Notes under the pieces: model-generated
Told to the model about the DNA's origin: nothing
What the model saw: only the letters and a program-made list of their open reading frames with translations
The model's database searches: none
Program-made: the position numbers and the translations under genes
Shown: one piece after another, positions 11,743-24,400 of the stretch
Layout of the letters: each line of letters opens with the position of its first letter
Position numbering within the stretch: the stretch's first letter is position 1
NCBI RefSeq assembly: GCF_026745355.1
Contig: NC_079207.1
Location: 12,416,838 to 12,480,837, forward strand
Reading direction: 5' to 3'
Length of the DNA: 64,000 bases
Origin: Beta vulgaris subsp. vulgaris
Lineage: Eukaryota; Streptophyta; Magnoliopsida; Caryophyllales; Amaranthaceae

Positions 11743-13755
11743 CTTTTTTTTTTGGTCAATATGATAACATTAGCTTAAGTCATGACAAAAAACTTTTTAC
11801 AATCCATAATTAAAAGCTCCTTGTTACAATAATCCGGAGGACTGGGAAGGTGACAAATTACATTAAGGAAACTGGGTCCTTCATACAACCATGGGCTAGA
11901 GCATCCGCTACTTGGCTGTCTTTCCTACTAACGGATAATAACTTAATCTCTTGGAACTAAAGTTGCATCTCCCTGCAATCCATAACAATGTCGTTGTAAA
12001 AATCTATGTGATCTAAATTTGCCTTGGTTATCAAATCCACTGCTTGTTTGCAATCCAAATAAAGCACTAATTAAGTGGGAATAATTTTGCTCGTTTGATG
12101 TATGTAGGTCATGTCTGATTGCTAGTAGTTCTGCATGTAAAGGATTAGTGGCATAAGAAATACAATAAAAACCATTACACCAATGACCTCTTGAATCACG
12201 AATAAATAACACTTGCTATGCTAGTGGTGGTTTCAATATCCACAAAGGAGGCATCCACATTCACTTTGATCGGTCCTTTCTGGGCTAGGGCTAGGAATTT
12301 GGTACGAGAAAATGCATTCCTCAATAAACTTAGGGAGGTGAAATGAAATATTTTGCATTTTCCACATATTTTGGCAGATGATGTCCACCACCCTTAGATT
12401 AGCTTCATCCTGCCAGACTATAATAGATTTCCCATCCCCTACGTGCCAACTTGTATTTCTTTCTAGAAAAGGGAAGATCCGCCCTATATTCTTCCAAACC
12501 TGAGAACCCTTTCGAAATGTGATCATATATTTGTCCCTTACATACTTTGTTGTTATGCAGTTCTTTGCTAGGCTCCTCTCCCCTTGGTCATTTTCCAACC
12601 TAGTTTCGCTAACTTGGTATAATTCAAATCACAATGACTTCGAATTCCCAATCCCCCCATGTGTTTTGGTAGGAACGTGTAAGCCTGTCCTACTAAGTGG
12701 ATTCTTTTAACTTCTCCCGAGTCATCCCACAGAAAATCATTACAAATTTTATCTAGTTCCTTAAGTGTTGCTTTCGAGAGTTGGGAGGCGTGCATGTAGT
12801 AAGACGCAATTGAGTTCATGGAAGATTTGATCAAAGTTAACCAACCCGCCCCCTAAGAGTAGATTGACTATCCACATAGCTAACTTTCTCCTGACCTTAT
12901 CCACCACAAACTGAACCTCACTTCTCTTTGGCCTTTTATGAGAGAGCGGGAGCCCGAGATATAATCCTAGGTTCTCACTTTCTTTAATGTTCATGGTTTC
13001 CTGAAAAAAGTTTCCATGTTCAATAGATGTGTTGGGAGAAATGGTTAGCCTACTCTTGCTTTCATGAATTGCTCTCCGCGAGCATCACAAAAGGTGTTGA
13101 GAATTTTTCGAAGGGTAAAGGAGGTGGTTTCATAGACCCTCCCAAAGTTAAGAAGATCGTCCGCAAATAACATAAGGTGCGAGATAAGGACCTTGTCTCT
13201 CCCTACCCAAAAGGGTGTCCAAGTTTTTTCTAGGCAAGCCTGATTAATGAGACCAGTTAGGGATTCTAGACACAAGATGAAGATGAATGGTGACATAGGA
13301 TCTCCTTTACGCAACCCCCTAAAGTGTTTTAAATTTTCAGTTTTCTTCCCATTTATAAGAATCGAAGAATTGACCTTGTTGATACAGTTTATTATTAAGT
13401 ATATGAAGTGTTTGTCAAGGTTATGGTCTACAAGACACTGACGAATGAAATCCCATTTTAAATGCCTTTTCTAGGTGAACTTTGAGAGCAAACCATCCCA
13501 ACTTATCCTTTTTCTTATGCATAGCATGTAAAATCTCATAAGCATCAACGAGATTGATATCGTTACCCCTCGCTTAAATGAAGCCATTTTGATTTTGAGA
13601 GACCCAGTTTGGCATGTAAGGCTTCATCCTATTCACTAACACTTTAGTTACAAGTTTATAAAGGGTGTTACACAGATTTATGGGTCTCATTGCTTCACAT
13701 TTTTCGGGTTCAGCTGCTTAGGTATGAGACATATTAATGCGTGGCCTAGGTATCT
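11743..13755 (-). pseudogene. L1-type LINE remnant: reverse transcriptase and RNase H
   Basis: Read on the minus strand from high to low coordinates, the RT blocks are LYKLVTKVLVNRMKPYM (~13640), RKGDPMSPFIFILCLESL (~13290) and HLMLFADDLLNFG, with the catalytic FADD at ~13170. Then come the thumb/connection segments YLGLPLSHKRP, NDFLWDD and GGLGIRSHCDLN. Further on are WHVGDGKSIIVWQDE and an RNase H domain starting KVNVDASFVD (~12260), with HAELLAIRHDL after it. Stops and frameshifts occur throughout. The element is 5' truncated near 13755 and ends in an A-tract (T-tract at 11743-11753 on the plus strand). Confidence 0.88.
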
Positions 13756-14411
13756 AGGTATTAATTATAATTTACAATTCATGTAATTATATTTATATCT
13801 AATTAATAAATTTAAGATTTACTTATCCTTTTTTCCACAAAATCTAAAAACATGGCTCGACAACTAGCATAAACTCAATTCGTAGTAAACTATTTTCGAT
13901 TCTCCCTCCTCCCCGGTGATCAGCGTCGCCAACTAATAGTAAGTACATTGTTGATCAAAATTTCTTGTTCTTAAAGAATTTGTTAAATATCAGTTCTTAT
14001 AGTAAAAAAAAATTAAAATCCCATCTCTCTTTTATTCGTCTCATGCCTTTCCCTCCTTATTGCAATGAAATGAACTAAGTATACGGGAGAAAGTAATTTG
14101 TGCTCAAATAAACCTCTCTCCTTTAATTTGATGTGATATTAATTTCTTAGGGGAGAAATATTTTAATTTACGATCAAACACACGCTTAATTTTTTTGAGC
14201 AAATATGTACCACTTCATAGCCATGGAGGGAAGAAAAACACACGATTGAATTAGAGATGTGGGAACAACATTTTTGTATTCCAATTACAGTAAATATTGT
14301 TAATATTTTAAATATCCTAAATTAAAGGAAAGTTTTTTTCCAGCTTTTTATCTCTAAAATTAAGAATATATTTAAATTGATATCCTATTGTTGAGATGAC
14401 ATATATACATA
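13756..14411. other. Intergenic, nothing recognised
   Basis: AT-rich sequence; no motif-bearing frame or paired repeat was found. Confidence 0.4.
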
Positions 14412-15031
14412 CTAGCATTTTTTGCACGCGATGCGTGCTTGGATTTTTTTCAAAACAGAAGCTCAATGTTTTTCGACGTATGTAAAAGTCAAAATTTGAA
14501 CATTAGACATACAAAGTATAATTGTTTTTATTTGCAAAATTTAATTGGTTTAGTCTCTGTCACTTAAGTCTCTCACCAGTCTTTTTTTTTTTTTACTTTT
14601 CAACGTCAAAATTCTATGAACAAAATAGAAATTTTATTGAATTTAGCTATGATTTCTAATTTATAATTTTTTAGTTGATTTTTGAATTAAGTACACTACT
14701 TCATATATTGTGAAGAAAGTGGACACTTGAATTTCAAGTCAAATTTTTGTGAGTATGTATTGACGTTGCAGTGTATTGGTTGTAGTTTGTAAGTTAATCT
14801 TTTGGTTTTTGTAAAGTTTCATCATTTGTGTGATTTGTATAATGTAAATTATGCAATTCTATGATTTTAGTTGACTTGTGAGTGATTGTTATAATTTTAT
14901 TTCCAGTATTTTTATTTGAATCTCCCTTTGGTTTGTAAGTGGATTTGTAATTTAGAAAGGAAAAAAAGGATAAAATAGTCTCTTCATTCGTGGACAGCAT
15001 AGCTCCCCTCTTTCCTTATATAATAGAGAGA
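14412..15031 (-). mobile_element. Helitron (non-autonomous)
   Basis: On the minus strand it begins TCTCTCTATTATATAAGG after an A and ends with the palindrome GCACGCATCGCGTGC, a short A-rich spacer, and CTAG followed by T. The ends match the Helitrons at 3027-4020 and 44267-45984. No protein is encoded. Confidence 0.65.
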
Positions 15032-16326
15032 TATGTTGTACTTTAATTATTGAATGATATTTTATATAAACCTTTTTGCCTTGATAATTAATCGCTATAA
15101 TATAATATAAAGAGATAGGTCCAAATATATGTAAAAGTTTCATTATATATAGAAAACACTATGAAAAAGTAAATAATTTTTTTTCCTTGTCTAACTTCTA
15201 AATTTTGTTTGTACACATTGATATTTAAAAATTTCCATCATTTCAAATTTTGTCGTTTTCTAAATTTTAACACTTTGAGCTTCAATTATATTTGAAATGA
15301 AATTTTGATTTTTTTCATACACAATTTGATATTGGAATTTTTTTTAGAAAAACAAAAATCGTTATTTTTTGCAAATTAATTTAGTTTTTTTTTCTGAAAA
15401 TGGATTTTTGCAAAAAATTGTTCGCAAAAAGTTTGATATTGTTTTTTTTTACAAAATTTATTTCTGAACATGGATTTTTTGCAAAAGTTTTGGGCAAAAA
15501 TTTAAATATTGGCATTTTTTTAGAAAAAACTAAATTTGTTTTATATGAAAATGAACTAAATTTAAGTCCGATTGTATAAAAGCCCTTTTCAACTCATTGT
15601 TGTCATCTCCATTTTTTTTAACTACATAGCAGTCAACTAATTTCCTATTGTTTATTTCAACTAATGTGAAATAATTTTGAAGGTTAAAAGAATTATGTAC
15701 CTTTTTGGAAGTTCGCAAATTATGCTGATGGATAAATGTGTGATATCACCGTCAAAATCTTATGTTTTTCTCAAATTTGTGTTTAAAGGTAACCTTTGTG
15801 AGTAATTGTGAATGGTTCTTGAGAACAGTGATTTGTAAGTAAATTTTTGTAGTAAATGTTTTTGTATGTATTGACGTTCTAGGTTATTAGTTTTACTTTG
15901 TGTTAGAATATATGTTAATATTCTTGTATATTATAGGATGATTTGTTATCATTGTATTTAGGTAACTATAGAGTAGTTTCCTTATGAGTAGCATAGTTGC
16001 AAATGTATATACTGATTGGATGGGAATAGAATCAATCAAGGGATTACACTCTTTCACTTTGTATGTTAATTTATTTTAAGGTTTAATAAAGTTTCTTGAT
16101 TATTTGAATGATTTGCAACATGATTTTCTTAATTGTATGAGTGATTTGTAAAGTTTCTTCTTTTAAGTGATTTGTGAGTAAGTGTTGTAAATTAATTTTC
16201 GGTAGTTTTCTTTGAGTCTCAATTATAATTTTGAGATTCCTTTTGTAATTTAGAAAGGGAAGAGGGGGCAAAATAGTCAGTTCAAAAGAGGACACAATAG
16301 CTCCCCCTTCCCTTTTATAATAGAGA
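15032..16326 (-). mobile_element. Second Helitron 5' end, joined to the previous element
   Basis: About 250 bp at 16080-16326 resemble 14790-15031, including TTGTAATTTAGAAAGG, AAAATAGTC and CATAGCTCCC/AATAGCTCCC. On the minus strand this copy begins TCTCTATTATAAAAGGG after an A. No 3' hairpin or CTAG terminus lies between 15032 and 16080. This is therefore either a longer Helitron with an internal second 5' end or two elements, one lacking its 3' end. Confidence 0.5.
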
Positions 16327-18099
16327 TAAGACCAAAGCCCGTAATTGTAAACCGCGAGGATAAGCGATGGTCGACACTCGTCAAATACTCGTCATTGAAA
16401 TTGGGACATAATGTGAATTGAGTAGACAATACTTGGTCGATTGAAGACGAGATGAATAAGACATCCCACTAAACACCTATATCTGAATATCTCTCTACAT
16501 TTTGTTACAAGGGGCTAGTAGAACACTAGAACAAGCTAACTGATGATTCCATTCCATGGAAAAACTCGCAGGTTTTGCACTAAGAAAATTACTGTTTCTA
16601 TTGACAAAGAAAATTACTCTTCTCACCATGTGCAGGGTCGGCTAAAGACCTCTACATCCTGGTTCTCAGCACAACGTCCCCTAAAACTAAAGGGCCTCAT
16701 GATATACTTTAACCCAATTGACTTAAAAATAAAAGAAAAATGATATACATAACTTCAATTGATGTGAAAATGTTAAAATATTAAATCAAGCATTTATTAC
16801 CTCAATTGATGTGAAAACGTGTCTTGAATTCTTGAACTGTTTCCATTTAAAAAAGATGTATTTAATGCTTATATGTAATCCTTAAGGCTACAACCTACAT
16901 ATAACATTACCTAAAATAAAACTTTTCTCAACCCTATAGGCCCATATTGATTATCATGCATCTCTCCATATTTTCCTTTCTGTAATGACTTCATCTCTCC
17001 TATTTAATTTTTTGTCTTCACATTCTTTTTTTTGGGTACATGAGAAAGTTAGGACACCCTTCTCTCAACAGAGGTCTTCACATTCTTTTAATTCCCGTAA
17101 TATTTAAACTTTCCAAGTTCCGTCCTCTCTAATATCTAATTAATGTTTTAGTTTTAATCAAACTTTTCAGTTAAACACTCTCAGCTAACTTTCTCAATCT
17201 TTTAATCTATGTCAACAAATGAATTCAATCACAATTTTTTTTTCCAATTAAATCACTTTTTTTTGTATACCTCATATATTTCCAACATTTGGAACTTTAG
17301 TATTTGGATCTTGTTGTTGGTAACTACCATTCCCAAAAGAACTTGCAGCTACACATATCATGTTTTTCATTTTTCATTTTTCATTAATATCTAATTTAAT
17401 TAGGGTTAGATTATTTTAATACTGAAATTACAGACTTTCTCTTTTTATTTTACAAGAAATCCCAAGAGAATTGTTTTTATTTGGTTTAGGCTGAGATTAT
17501 CAAGCATCAAGTAACAATAATTTTTTTGTTGAATCTAGAAATTTCAACTGACATTCTGACTAATTGGGACAATCAATTTTAACAAATTCAAGTGTTACAA
17601 ATCTGGCAAATTCCTCATTTGATTATACAAAGGGCCCAATTTTTAGATTAGAACATAGCCTCTTAAATGTTTAAGACGACCCTGATCATGTGCCACATCT
17701 ATGACCAGAAAATTCGTCAATAAACCAAGATTTTTCACATGACAATATCTTCTCAAGTATGATTCTAATTTCTAAAACAATAAGGACAGTTAAGTAATGT
17801 GGGAGGAACTGGATTACAGATTATTATTTGAATATGAGATACTATTCTCATACTTGAGATTAATCAAGAATAGATCAAATTTTAACTTAATATGGGAAGA
17901 CACATTGAACTTGAGATTTATAGTGTCAATTTTTTCTAATACTTACATTAGATATTGGTTAAATTTTTGATCATATCCAATTACATGCAATAAGCAAATT
18001 ATCTTAAAAAAAAAAGAGTGAATATTGATATTATATATGTAAAAGATTTCGTAAAATGACGTGTACCTCTAATACAATCAATTTAGTCATGCATGTCTT
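16327..18099. other. Intergenic, nothing recognised
   Basis: AT-rich; short open frames at 16543 and 17209 lack motifs and splice context. No paired repeats were detected. Confidence 0.4.
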
Positions 18100-18110
18100 A
18101 CAATGATAAT

Positions 18111-18700
18111 AACTTGAAATTTTCTAGAGAGAGAAAGAGTTCCCTCTAGGGTTTTTCTTTGGGAAGGTTTTTTTCTAACATATATCGCTAGTTTTTTCGT
18201 GAAACTTTCACTCTTTTTATTCCCTTTCTTCCATCTCTTTATTTCTGATCTCAATTGTGATTTTTGTAGGGGCTTCCATCGGTTTCTTTTACCGGTGGTA
18301 AGCCCCAAAAACCTATTTAATTGCTTTCAATAATGGAACCCGTCTTTAAGATGGTGTTTTTCCTAGTGTGTTTATCTTTAATGCTCCATTGTCTAGTAAA
18401 AAGAAAGGAAGATCTACGTTTTCACAAATTCTATAAAAATCTAGATGACGATAGAAGTATTTACACCCAAGGGGCTATGCATCATCGGAAGTTATGCTGA
18501 ATCATAGCGAATTCACAGATCATATTGCTTCAGATTGAGGTTTTAATTAAAGCTATTGTTAATCGAATCAACGAAGTAATTAGATCTAAGGGTTTAACCG
18601 TTTAAGTATTTGTGTTGAAATTGTAGATTTTTTAGGAATTGTCTGTAAGTGTCGTTTGGTCATATTTCAATGAAATCCTTTTTTGCCGTCAAAAAAAAAT
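18111..18700 (+). mobile_element. Short LINE-like retroposon with poly(A) tail
   Basis: The right end reads TTTGCCGTC followed by nine A residues, a common plant LINE 3' end. The left boundary follows ACAATGATAAT and the right boundary is followed by ACAATAATAAT, a near-identical probable target duplication. The ~590-bp body starts with a CT/GA-rich leader and contains no reverse transcriptase, so it would be an internally deleted or non-autonomous copy. The boundaries are moderately certain. Confidence 0.45.
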
Positions 18701-18806
18701 ACAATAATAATGATTCGATTTAGTATAGTCACAAACAATGCAAACCTAACTTTCACTTCATGATAATTGCCAACTCAACATCACTTTTTTTTTTTCCTGT
18801 TTTATA

Positions 18807-19061
18807 CTCCCTCCGTTTTTTTTAGATGTAACATATTGACTTTGGGCACTATTCATCCATTACACTTTGACCACTAATTGTTATTTATACATAAGAAAAA
18901 ATATAGTCATGTGGGATCTTGTTTGATTCGTCACGGTATACACTTTCCAAATATATATTTTTTATAATTTTTACTTTTATACAATTGGAGATATTATCGG
19001 TCAAAGTTGTGCCTCAGCAAATGTGAAAAGTTCAATGTTACATCTAAAAAAACGGAGGGAG
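18807..19061. mobile_element. Stowaway MITE
   Basis: The inverted ends CTCCCTCCGTTTTTTTTAGA and the matching AAAAAAACGGAGGGAG are flanked by TA on each side. The arms stay complementary inward (GATGTAACAT / ATGTTACATC). Length is 255 bp with no coding capacity. Superfamily Tc1/mariner is assigned from TIR and TA target. Confidence 0.85.
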
Positions 19062-19095
19062 TAGTAGGTAAAAATTTGTAAAATCACTCATTTCA

Positions 19096-20412
19096 GGCTA
19101 TGTTCAGTTCACCTTATTTTTGCTTATTTCAGATCTAATCAGATCAGATCAGATCAGATCAGATCAGATCAGAAAAAATAAGTTCAGATCAGATCAGATC
19201 AGAAAAAATAAGTTCAGATCAGATCAGATCAGATCAGATCAGATCAGATCAGACCAGATCAGATCATATCATGCTTATATTTAAAAACTTATTATTATTA
19301 AATATCTTTCACTACATATTAATAAAAATTATAATAATTGAATATTAATAAAGTACACGAATCAAACAAGACCCCACATGACTATATTTTTTCTTATATA
19401 TTAAGAAAAATCTAAAAGATTATCTCTAATTGTGAATAGTGTCAAGATTCTAAGTGACAAAGATAAAAAAATACAAAGGGGTATTATTATTTACTAGTAC
19501 ATTTGTTCAAAAGAATTATTATTGTTGTGTTTGTGCTTATTAATTATTAATATTGGTAATTATTATTAATCTTGTTGTTACCATTATAAATGTCATTGCT
19601 ATTATTATATTAAGTTATTTTGTTGTTATTAAATAATAGAAAATTAAAAGCCACATGTTAAGAACATAAGATTGACGCAAAAATAAGAAATATATAAAAT
19701 ATGATATCTCAAATTCATGACAACGAAACTACTAATTCGGATTACATTTCAAAATAAGCTAAGTGTGAATACAAATTATAAATTTAGATTCGGTATACCT
19801 CTTCTTACCGAATTCCAAATCTCTCTAGCTATTTGAAGTTGCACGATATTTATTTATTTTTTGCTCAAGTCATAGTTGTTTGTATATCTTGTTCTATTTT
19901 ATATGGAAAAAAAAGAGTTCAGTTTGCGACTTCTCAAGTGTGAAACTTTTTTTTAAGGGAAAGTGTGAAACATTGTAAAAGTGTGTTATAAAATAATGAC
20001 TTGAGTTATATAATTATTTTTAGTAATAATAATAATGATTATAATAATTATTGTTGTTCTTATAATAATGATAATAATAATATTATTATTAATAATAAAA
20101 GTTGTATAAAAGTTGTAATAGAAATAAAATGATAATAATAGTAACACTATAAAGAAGATCTTATAATGTATTGCATAATAATGATTTACAAAGTAATAAT
20201 ATAATAGTAATAATATATTTTATAAAAGATAAGATCTTGTTAAAAAATAAGTTCAGATCAGATCAGATCAGATCAGATCAGATCAGATCAGATCAGATCA
20301 GATCAGAAAAATAAGTTCAGATCAGATCAGATCAGAAAAAATAAGTTCAGATCAGATCAGATCAGATCAGATAAGTTCAGATCAGAAAATTTCAGGTGAA
20401 CTGAACATAGCC
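19096..20412. mobile_element. Harbinger-like element with AGATC pentamer arrays
   Basis: Terminal inverted repeats are GGCTATGTTCAGTTCACC and GGTGAACTGAACATAGCC, flanked by TCA on both sides (19093-19095, 20413-20415). Just inside each end is an array of the pentamer AGATC (about 19127-19265 and 20249-20390), broken by spacers reading AGAAAAAATAAGTTC. Both arrays run in the same orientation although the TIRs are inverted. The centre (19270-20245) is AT-rich and non-coding. The 3-bp TSD suggests PIF/Harbinger, but TCA is not the classic TWA. Confidence 0.65.
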
Positions 20413-20929
20413 TCACTATGCTATAAATGAGTCTAGACTTGTAGTAGTAATAAATAAAGTAAAGGTTGAAAATTCAAACTTTTGTGGGGTTGAAAAAGAC
20501 ATAGTAATATGATAAGTTAAGCAAATAATTGGACAAAAAGATTAGTGGACCATACCTTGATTTAGGTAGACAAGCATCTGCCTCTTTAATGGGGAAGCCC
20601 AGAAAAGTGACCCTATAGAATTTAAGACTATGGGGTATCCTCAAATGAAACACCAATTTGACATTTCACCTAATTAACAAATCAACAAATTAACAAATAA
20701 TTAACAAATCAACAAATTAATCTTATATCTTAACTTCACTCTTCAAGCTACTTTCATCTCATGATTGACTGAAAATTTCTGTTAATTTGTATATTAATCT
20801 AAATTAATTTGTGAGGAAGTGATGGACATAAATTTGGGTCTGAAAAGCTACAAAAAAGATCCTCCAGACATGCTTCCCCATTGAGATTTTCTCAGAAATC
20901 ACATTGACCGTCACTACTACATCTTCCTC
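20413..20929. other. Upstream region of the SPL gene
   Basis: No frame is convincing here. It is the likely promoter-proximal region of the SPL6-like gene. I could not choose a TATA box with confidence. Confidence 0.35.
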
Positions 20930-21484
20930 CACTTCCTCTCTTACTTTTTTTTTCTCTTTTTTATTTTTATTTAAATTTTTAATTTTTTTCTTTATTTTAA
21001 GAAGAAGAAGAAATCTTTTCACTTTCTCTCTCTGTAACTCACTCACGCCATCGTTGGTCTTCTCTGCTTCATTATAAGTGTGGTATGGAAGAAACCCATC
21101 TTCAATTTTCTCTTTTTTTTTCTCCATTTCTGATGTTTATCACTCAATTTCAAGAGTTGGGTTTTTTTTCTTATTAATTTTTAGTTTATGGGTTTATCTT
21201 AATCTGTGTTATTATGAAGTTGGTTTCTGAATTATCAAGTTTTGAATTGAAAGTAGAGAAAAAATGGAGTTTTTATGGTTTCTTACTTTATATTATGAGG
21301 TGGGTTAGTGCTCATATGGAAATTGGGGTTATAATAGTTTTTTATGATGATTTTTCTTTTCTTATTTATTTCTGCTACTTGGCTTATTCTGAATTTGTTG
21401 ATAGTTTCTTGTTTGATTTTATTGGATGTGAATAAAGATGATTTTTTTTTTCTGGGGATTATAATTTATGCAGGTAAAATTATA
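20930..21484 (+). promoter_or_regulatory. Probable 5' leader and 5'-UTR intron of the SPL gene
   Basis: The stretch 20930-21070 is pyrimidine-rich (CTTCCTCC, CTTTCTCTCTCTG), as common in plant leaders. A T-rich tract ending TTTATGCAG at 21465-21473 looks like a splice acceptor 11 bases before the chosen ATG, so an intron probably lies in the 5' UTR. The donor cannot be fixed; AG|GTGGGT near 21300 is one candidate. The open frame running into the gene from 21344 crosses this acceptor and is not the real N-terminus. Confidence 0.45.
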
Positions 21485-24400
21485 ATGGATTCTTGGAAAT
21501 ATATGTCAGAAGGAAAGAATGTGTGGGTATCTGAAGAAGTGGAATTCCCAGTTGATGGTAATGGATGTAAGAATAAATTGATGGGATGTGAAATGAAACC
21601 CTATTTTAATGTTGAAAATTACCCACTAATCTCAAATACACAAGCACTTGAGAGATTGGATTTTATGGATTTGGGGTTTGCTGATGATATTAGGAAGTCA
21701 TATTCAATTTCTAGTGAACCAAGTGGGGAGGTTTTTAGTGATGAAATAGGTACTGATTATCCCTCATTTGGTGAAGAAAGAGAATCAGGTTCAAGAACTT
21801 CAAATGATTTTATGCAATCAAGTAAACAGGATTTTTCACTTGTTGATTTGAAGTTGGGTAGGCTGACAGATAGTGGAATTGCCAATGATAGTGTAGCTGA
21901 GCCCTCTATGATGTTGTCTTCTCCGGCAAAGAAAGCTCGGCCAACGTTGAGTATGCGATCGTCGAATTGTCAAGTTCTTGGTTGCAACAAGGATCTTAGC
22001 TCTTGCAAAAGCTATTACAGGCGGCATAAGGTCTGTGATTTGCATACAAAGACTCCTAAAGTTATTGTTGATGGGATTGAGCAAAGATTTTGTCAGCAAT
22101 GTAGCAGGTTTGTGTTTTATGTATTTTCTCCCTTTCTCATTATCTACTGTTTAATATTTGATTTACTGATTCATACTTCATAAATCAGTTTAGTTTTATA
22201 ATCATATAATTGTATGATACCTAGAATATGAGTATATATAGTTGTATTTAGTATTGTAATTGAATTCCTAGAAAGTTTTATTTCCTGATTTTAGAACTTG
22301 CTGATTGTTGAGCACCTCTTTAAGATACTTGGATACTCCAGTACCACTGTAACTGCAACTAGGAAGGCAAATCATGACATAATTCTATTTGAAGTTTTTG
22401 TGTTGCAGCTGTATATCTTTAAGGTTTGTTTTCCCATATTAGCTTTTTAATCAAGGGAAGAAATATCATTTTCAACAGCTTTTGTGCTATATATCACCAG
22501 TATTTCTGGGGATATTGAGAATGGTTTTTGGTTAGAATTTTTTGATGCCCAAGTCCAACTAGAATCAGATGGTGCTGAAAATTTGAGCATGGATACATAT
22601 AAGTTTGTTGATTATTTTCTATGTTACAGATCAATAAATGCTTTATAAGAGTTGGATCAATTTACTAACAGATTAAACTATTTTCTTGTAACACAAGTTC
22701 GAGGTTTCTGAATTGAACAATGTGGGTAAGCTTCACTGTTGCCCTTATTTCCTAAATTTGAGAATTGGAAACACAGTACGATTCATATTGTAACAATCCC
22801 ACGATATAGCATACTGTCTTTTCATGAAAACACTGAGTGAGCTTGTTTAAGAGTAATAAAGACCCTTTAAGCCATGCTGTGGGCTACAACCTAAAATTGG
22901 AGTCATCAAGGTCGTGAGTCAAATGTTTTATTCAATTTGGCAAGTGTTGCCAGATTATGTGTGTTCATTATATTGTGTCCTCTCTACTTTGGAGATCCTA
23001 AAGTGGTTTATTTTTTTTTCCTCATCTTTCCTTGGGATTATGATCCCTTATCTTCCGTTCATGAATGCATTTTTCTTCACTTACTGGTGATTGGATTGTC
23101 CAGATTCCATCTATTGGCTGAATTTGATGACATTAAACGTAGTTGTCGTAGACGTCTTGCTGCTCATAATAAGCGTAGAAGGAAGCCTCACTTCACTTCT
23201 GAATCAGGTGAGTCAAAAGGTCTTATAGAGGTTTACAAAGTAACTAGAACATCTTCCTTTTCTGGAACTGATCATTCTTCTATTTTTCTTTGCTGTTTAT
23301 CTGCTGTATTTGCTGTAAGACAATGTCCTAATATAGATGTTATATGTTATAACTGCATATTCTAAAGATCTGAAATTGGGAACCTAGGGATTGAGTACGT
23401 TATATTCGAGAACATTATGCTAGACATTGAACTATATACTTTTCTCTAAGACTTAACCATTATTATGCACAATGCCTCATCCGCCTTATTGACTCGTTGC
23501 AATTATTGCTAATAACTTGCCCAGAGACTCACGAATACTGTTTTCCATGTCTTGAATATTTGAGGCTCACATAATTTTCAGAAGATTATCATGGAATGTA
23601 ATTATTTTAGTAAAAGTCATCACCAACCACATCATGTAATTATTGCATTGCAGTCTAAGCTCAGGACTGTTGTATATTAAGTGTAGCTGTTAAATGTAAT
23701 TAACTACTCTTCAATGCTGATAAATGTGTTAGAATTTTTCTTATGCATTATGCACTACTATAACAGCCCGTTTGTAGCAATAATAAATGGTGATAACGGT
23801 AATGATTTTCAATGTGTTTGTAAGGGAAGTATTAGCCTGAATAGCCTATTAGGCTAAAATTCATGGTAATTTTTGTCCACTGCAAAACAGATCTTTTTCT
23901 ATATATATTTTCATTATTGTCCGCTACCATAATAGAGTGTTGTATTGATTGGCAATGGAAATTTATGAGAATGACACATGTTTGGGATAGACTTTCATAG
24001 CCATGGTCCATTGGTATTGGTACGAGATGTCTATATAAAATTGCATATTATATAATATATTCACTACTACAAAGTACTAACACTATCTGTTACCGCTTAC
24101 AAAAGGGGCCTAAGAGTCTATGGAAGGCTATATTAGTGACAATGAAGTGAGAAGTGACAAGTTACTTAGGTGATTAAAAGCTTTTGGCTTCTTTATTCCG
24201 GGTAGTATTCTTTTCTGCATTTTTTGATGTGAGGTTGACTTGCAAAAGCTCCAACTAGATGTAGGTATCTAATTGGTTCTGTTCAGCACCACCCTCAAAT
24301 TTAACACTAACATGATTCAGATGCTTCTCTTGCATTGAACAATTATGTGGAATTCCTTCAGCCATTTTCTTGCAGATCTAGTTACTATCTTAATTTGAAT

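Noticed and set aside
18087..18308. 73-aa Lys/Arg-rich minus-strand frame
   Set aside because: Antisense of a CT/GA-rich retroposon leader; no homology recognised.
21344..21484. N-terminal extension of the SPL reading frame upstream of MDSW
   Set aside because: It crosses a clear splice acceptor at 21473 and encodes a hydrophobic stretch unlike SPL proteins; it is intronic.
22937..23365. 142-aa frame around SPL exon 2
   Set aside because: Only 23104-23207 is exon; the flanks are intron read-through.
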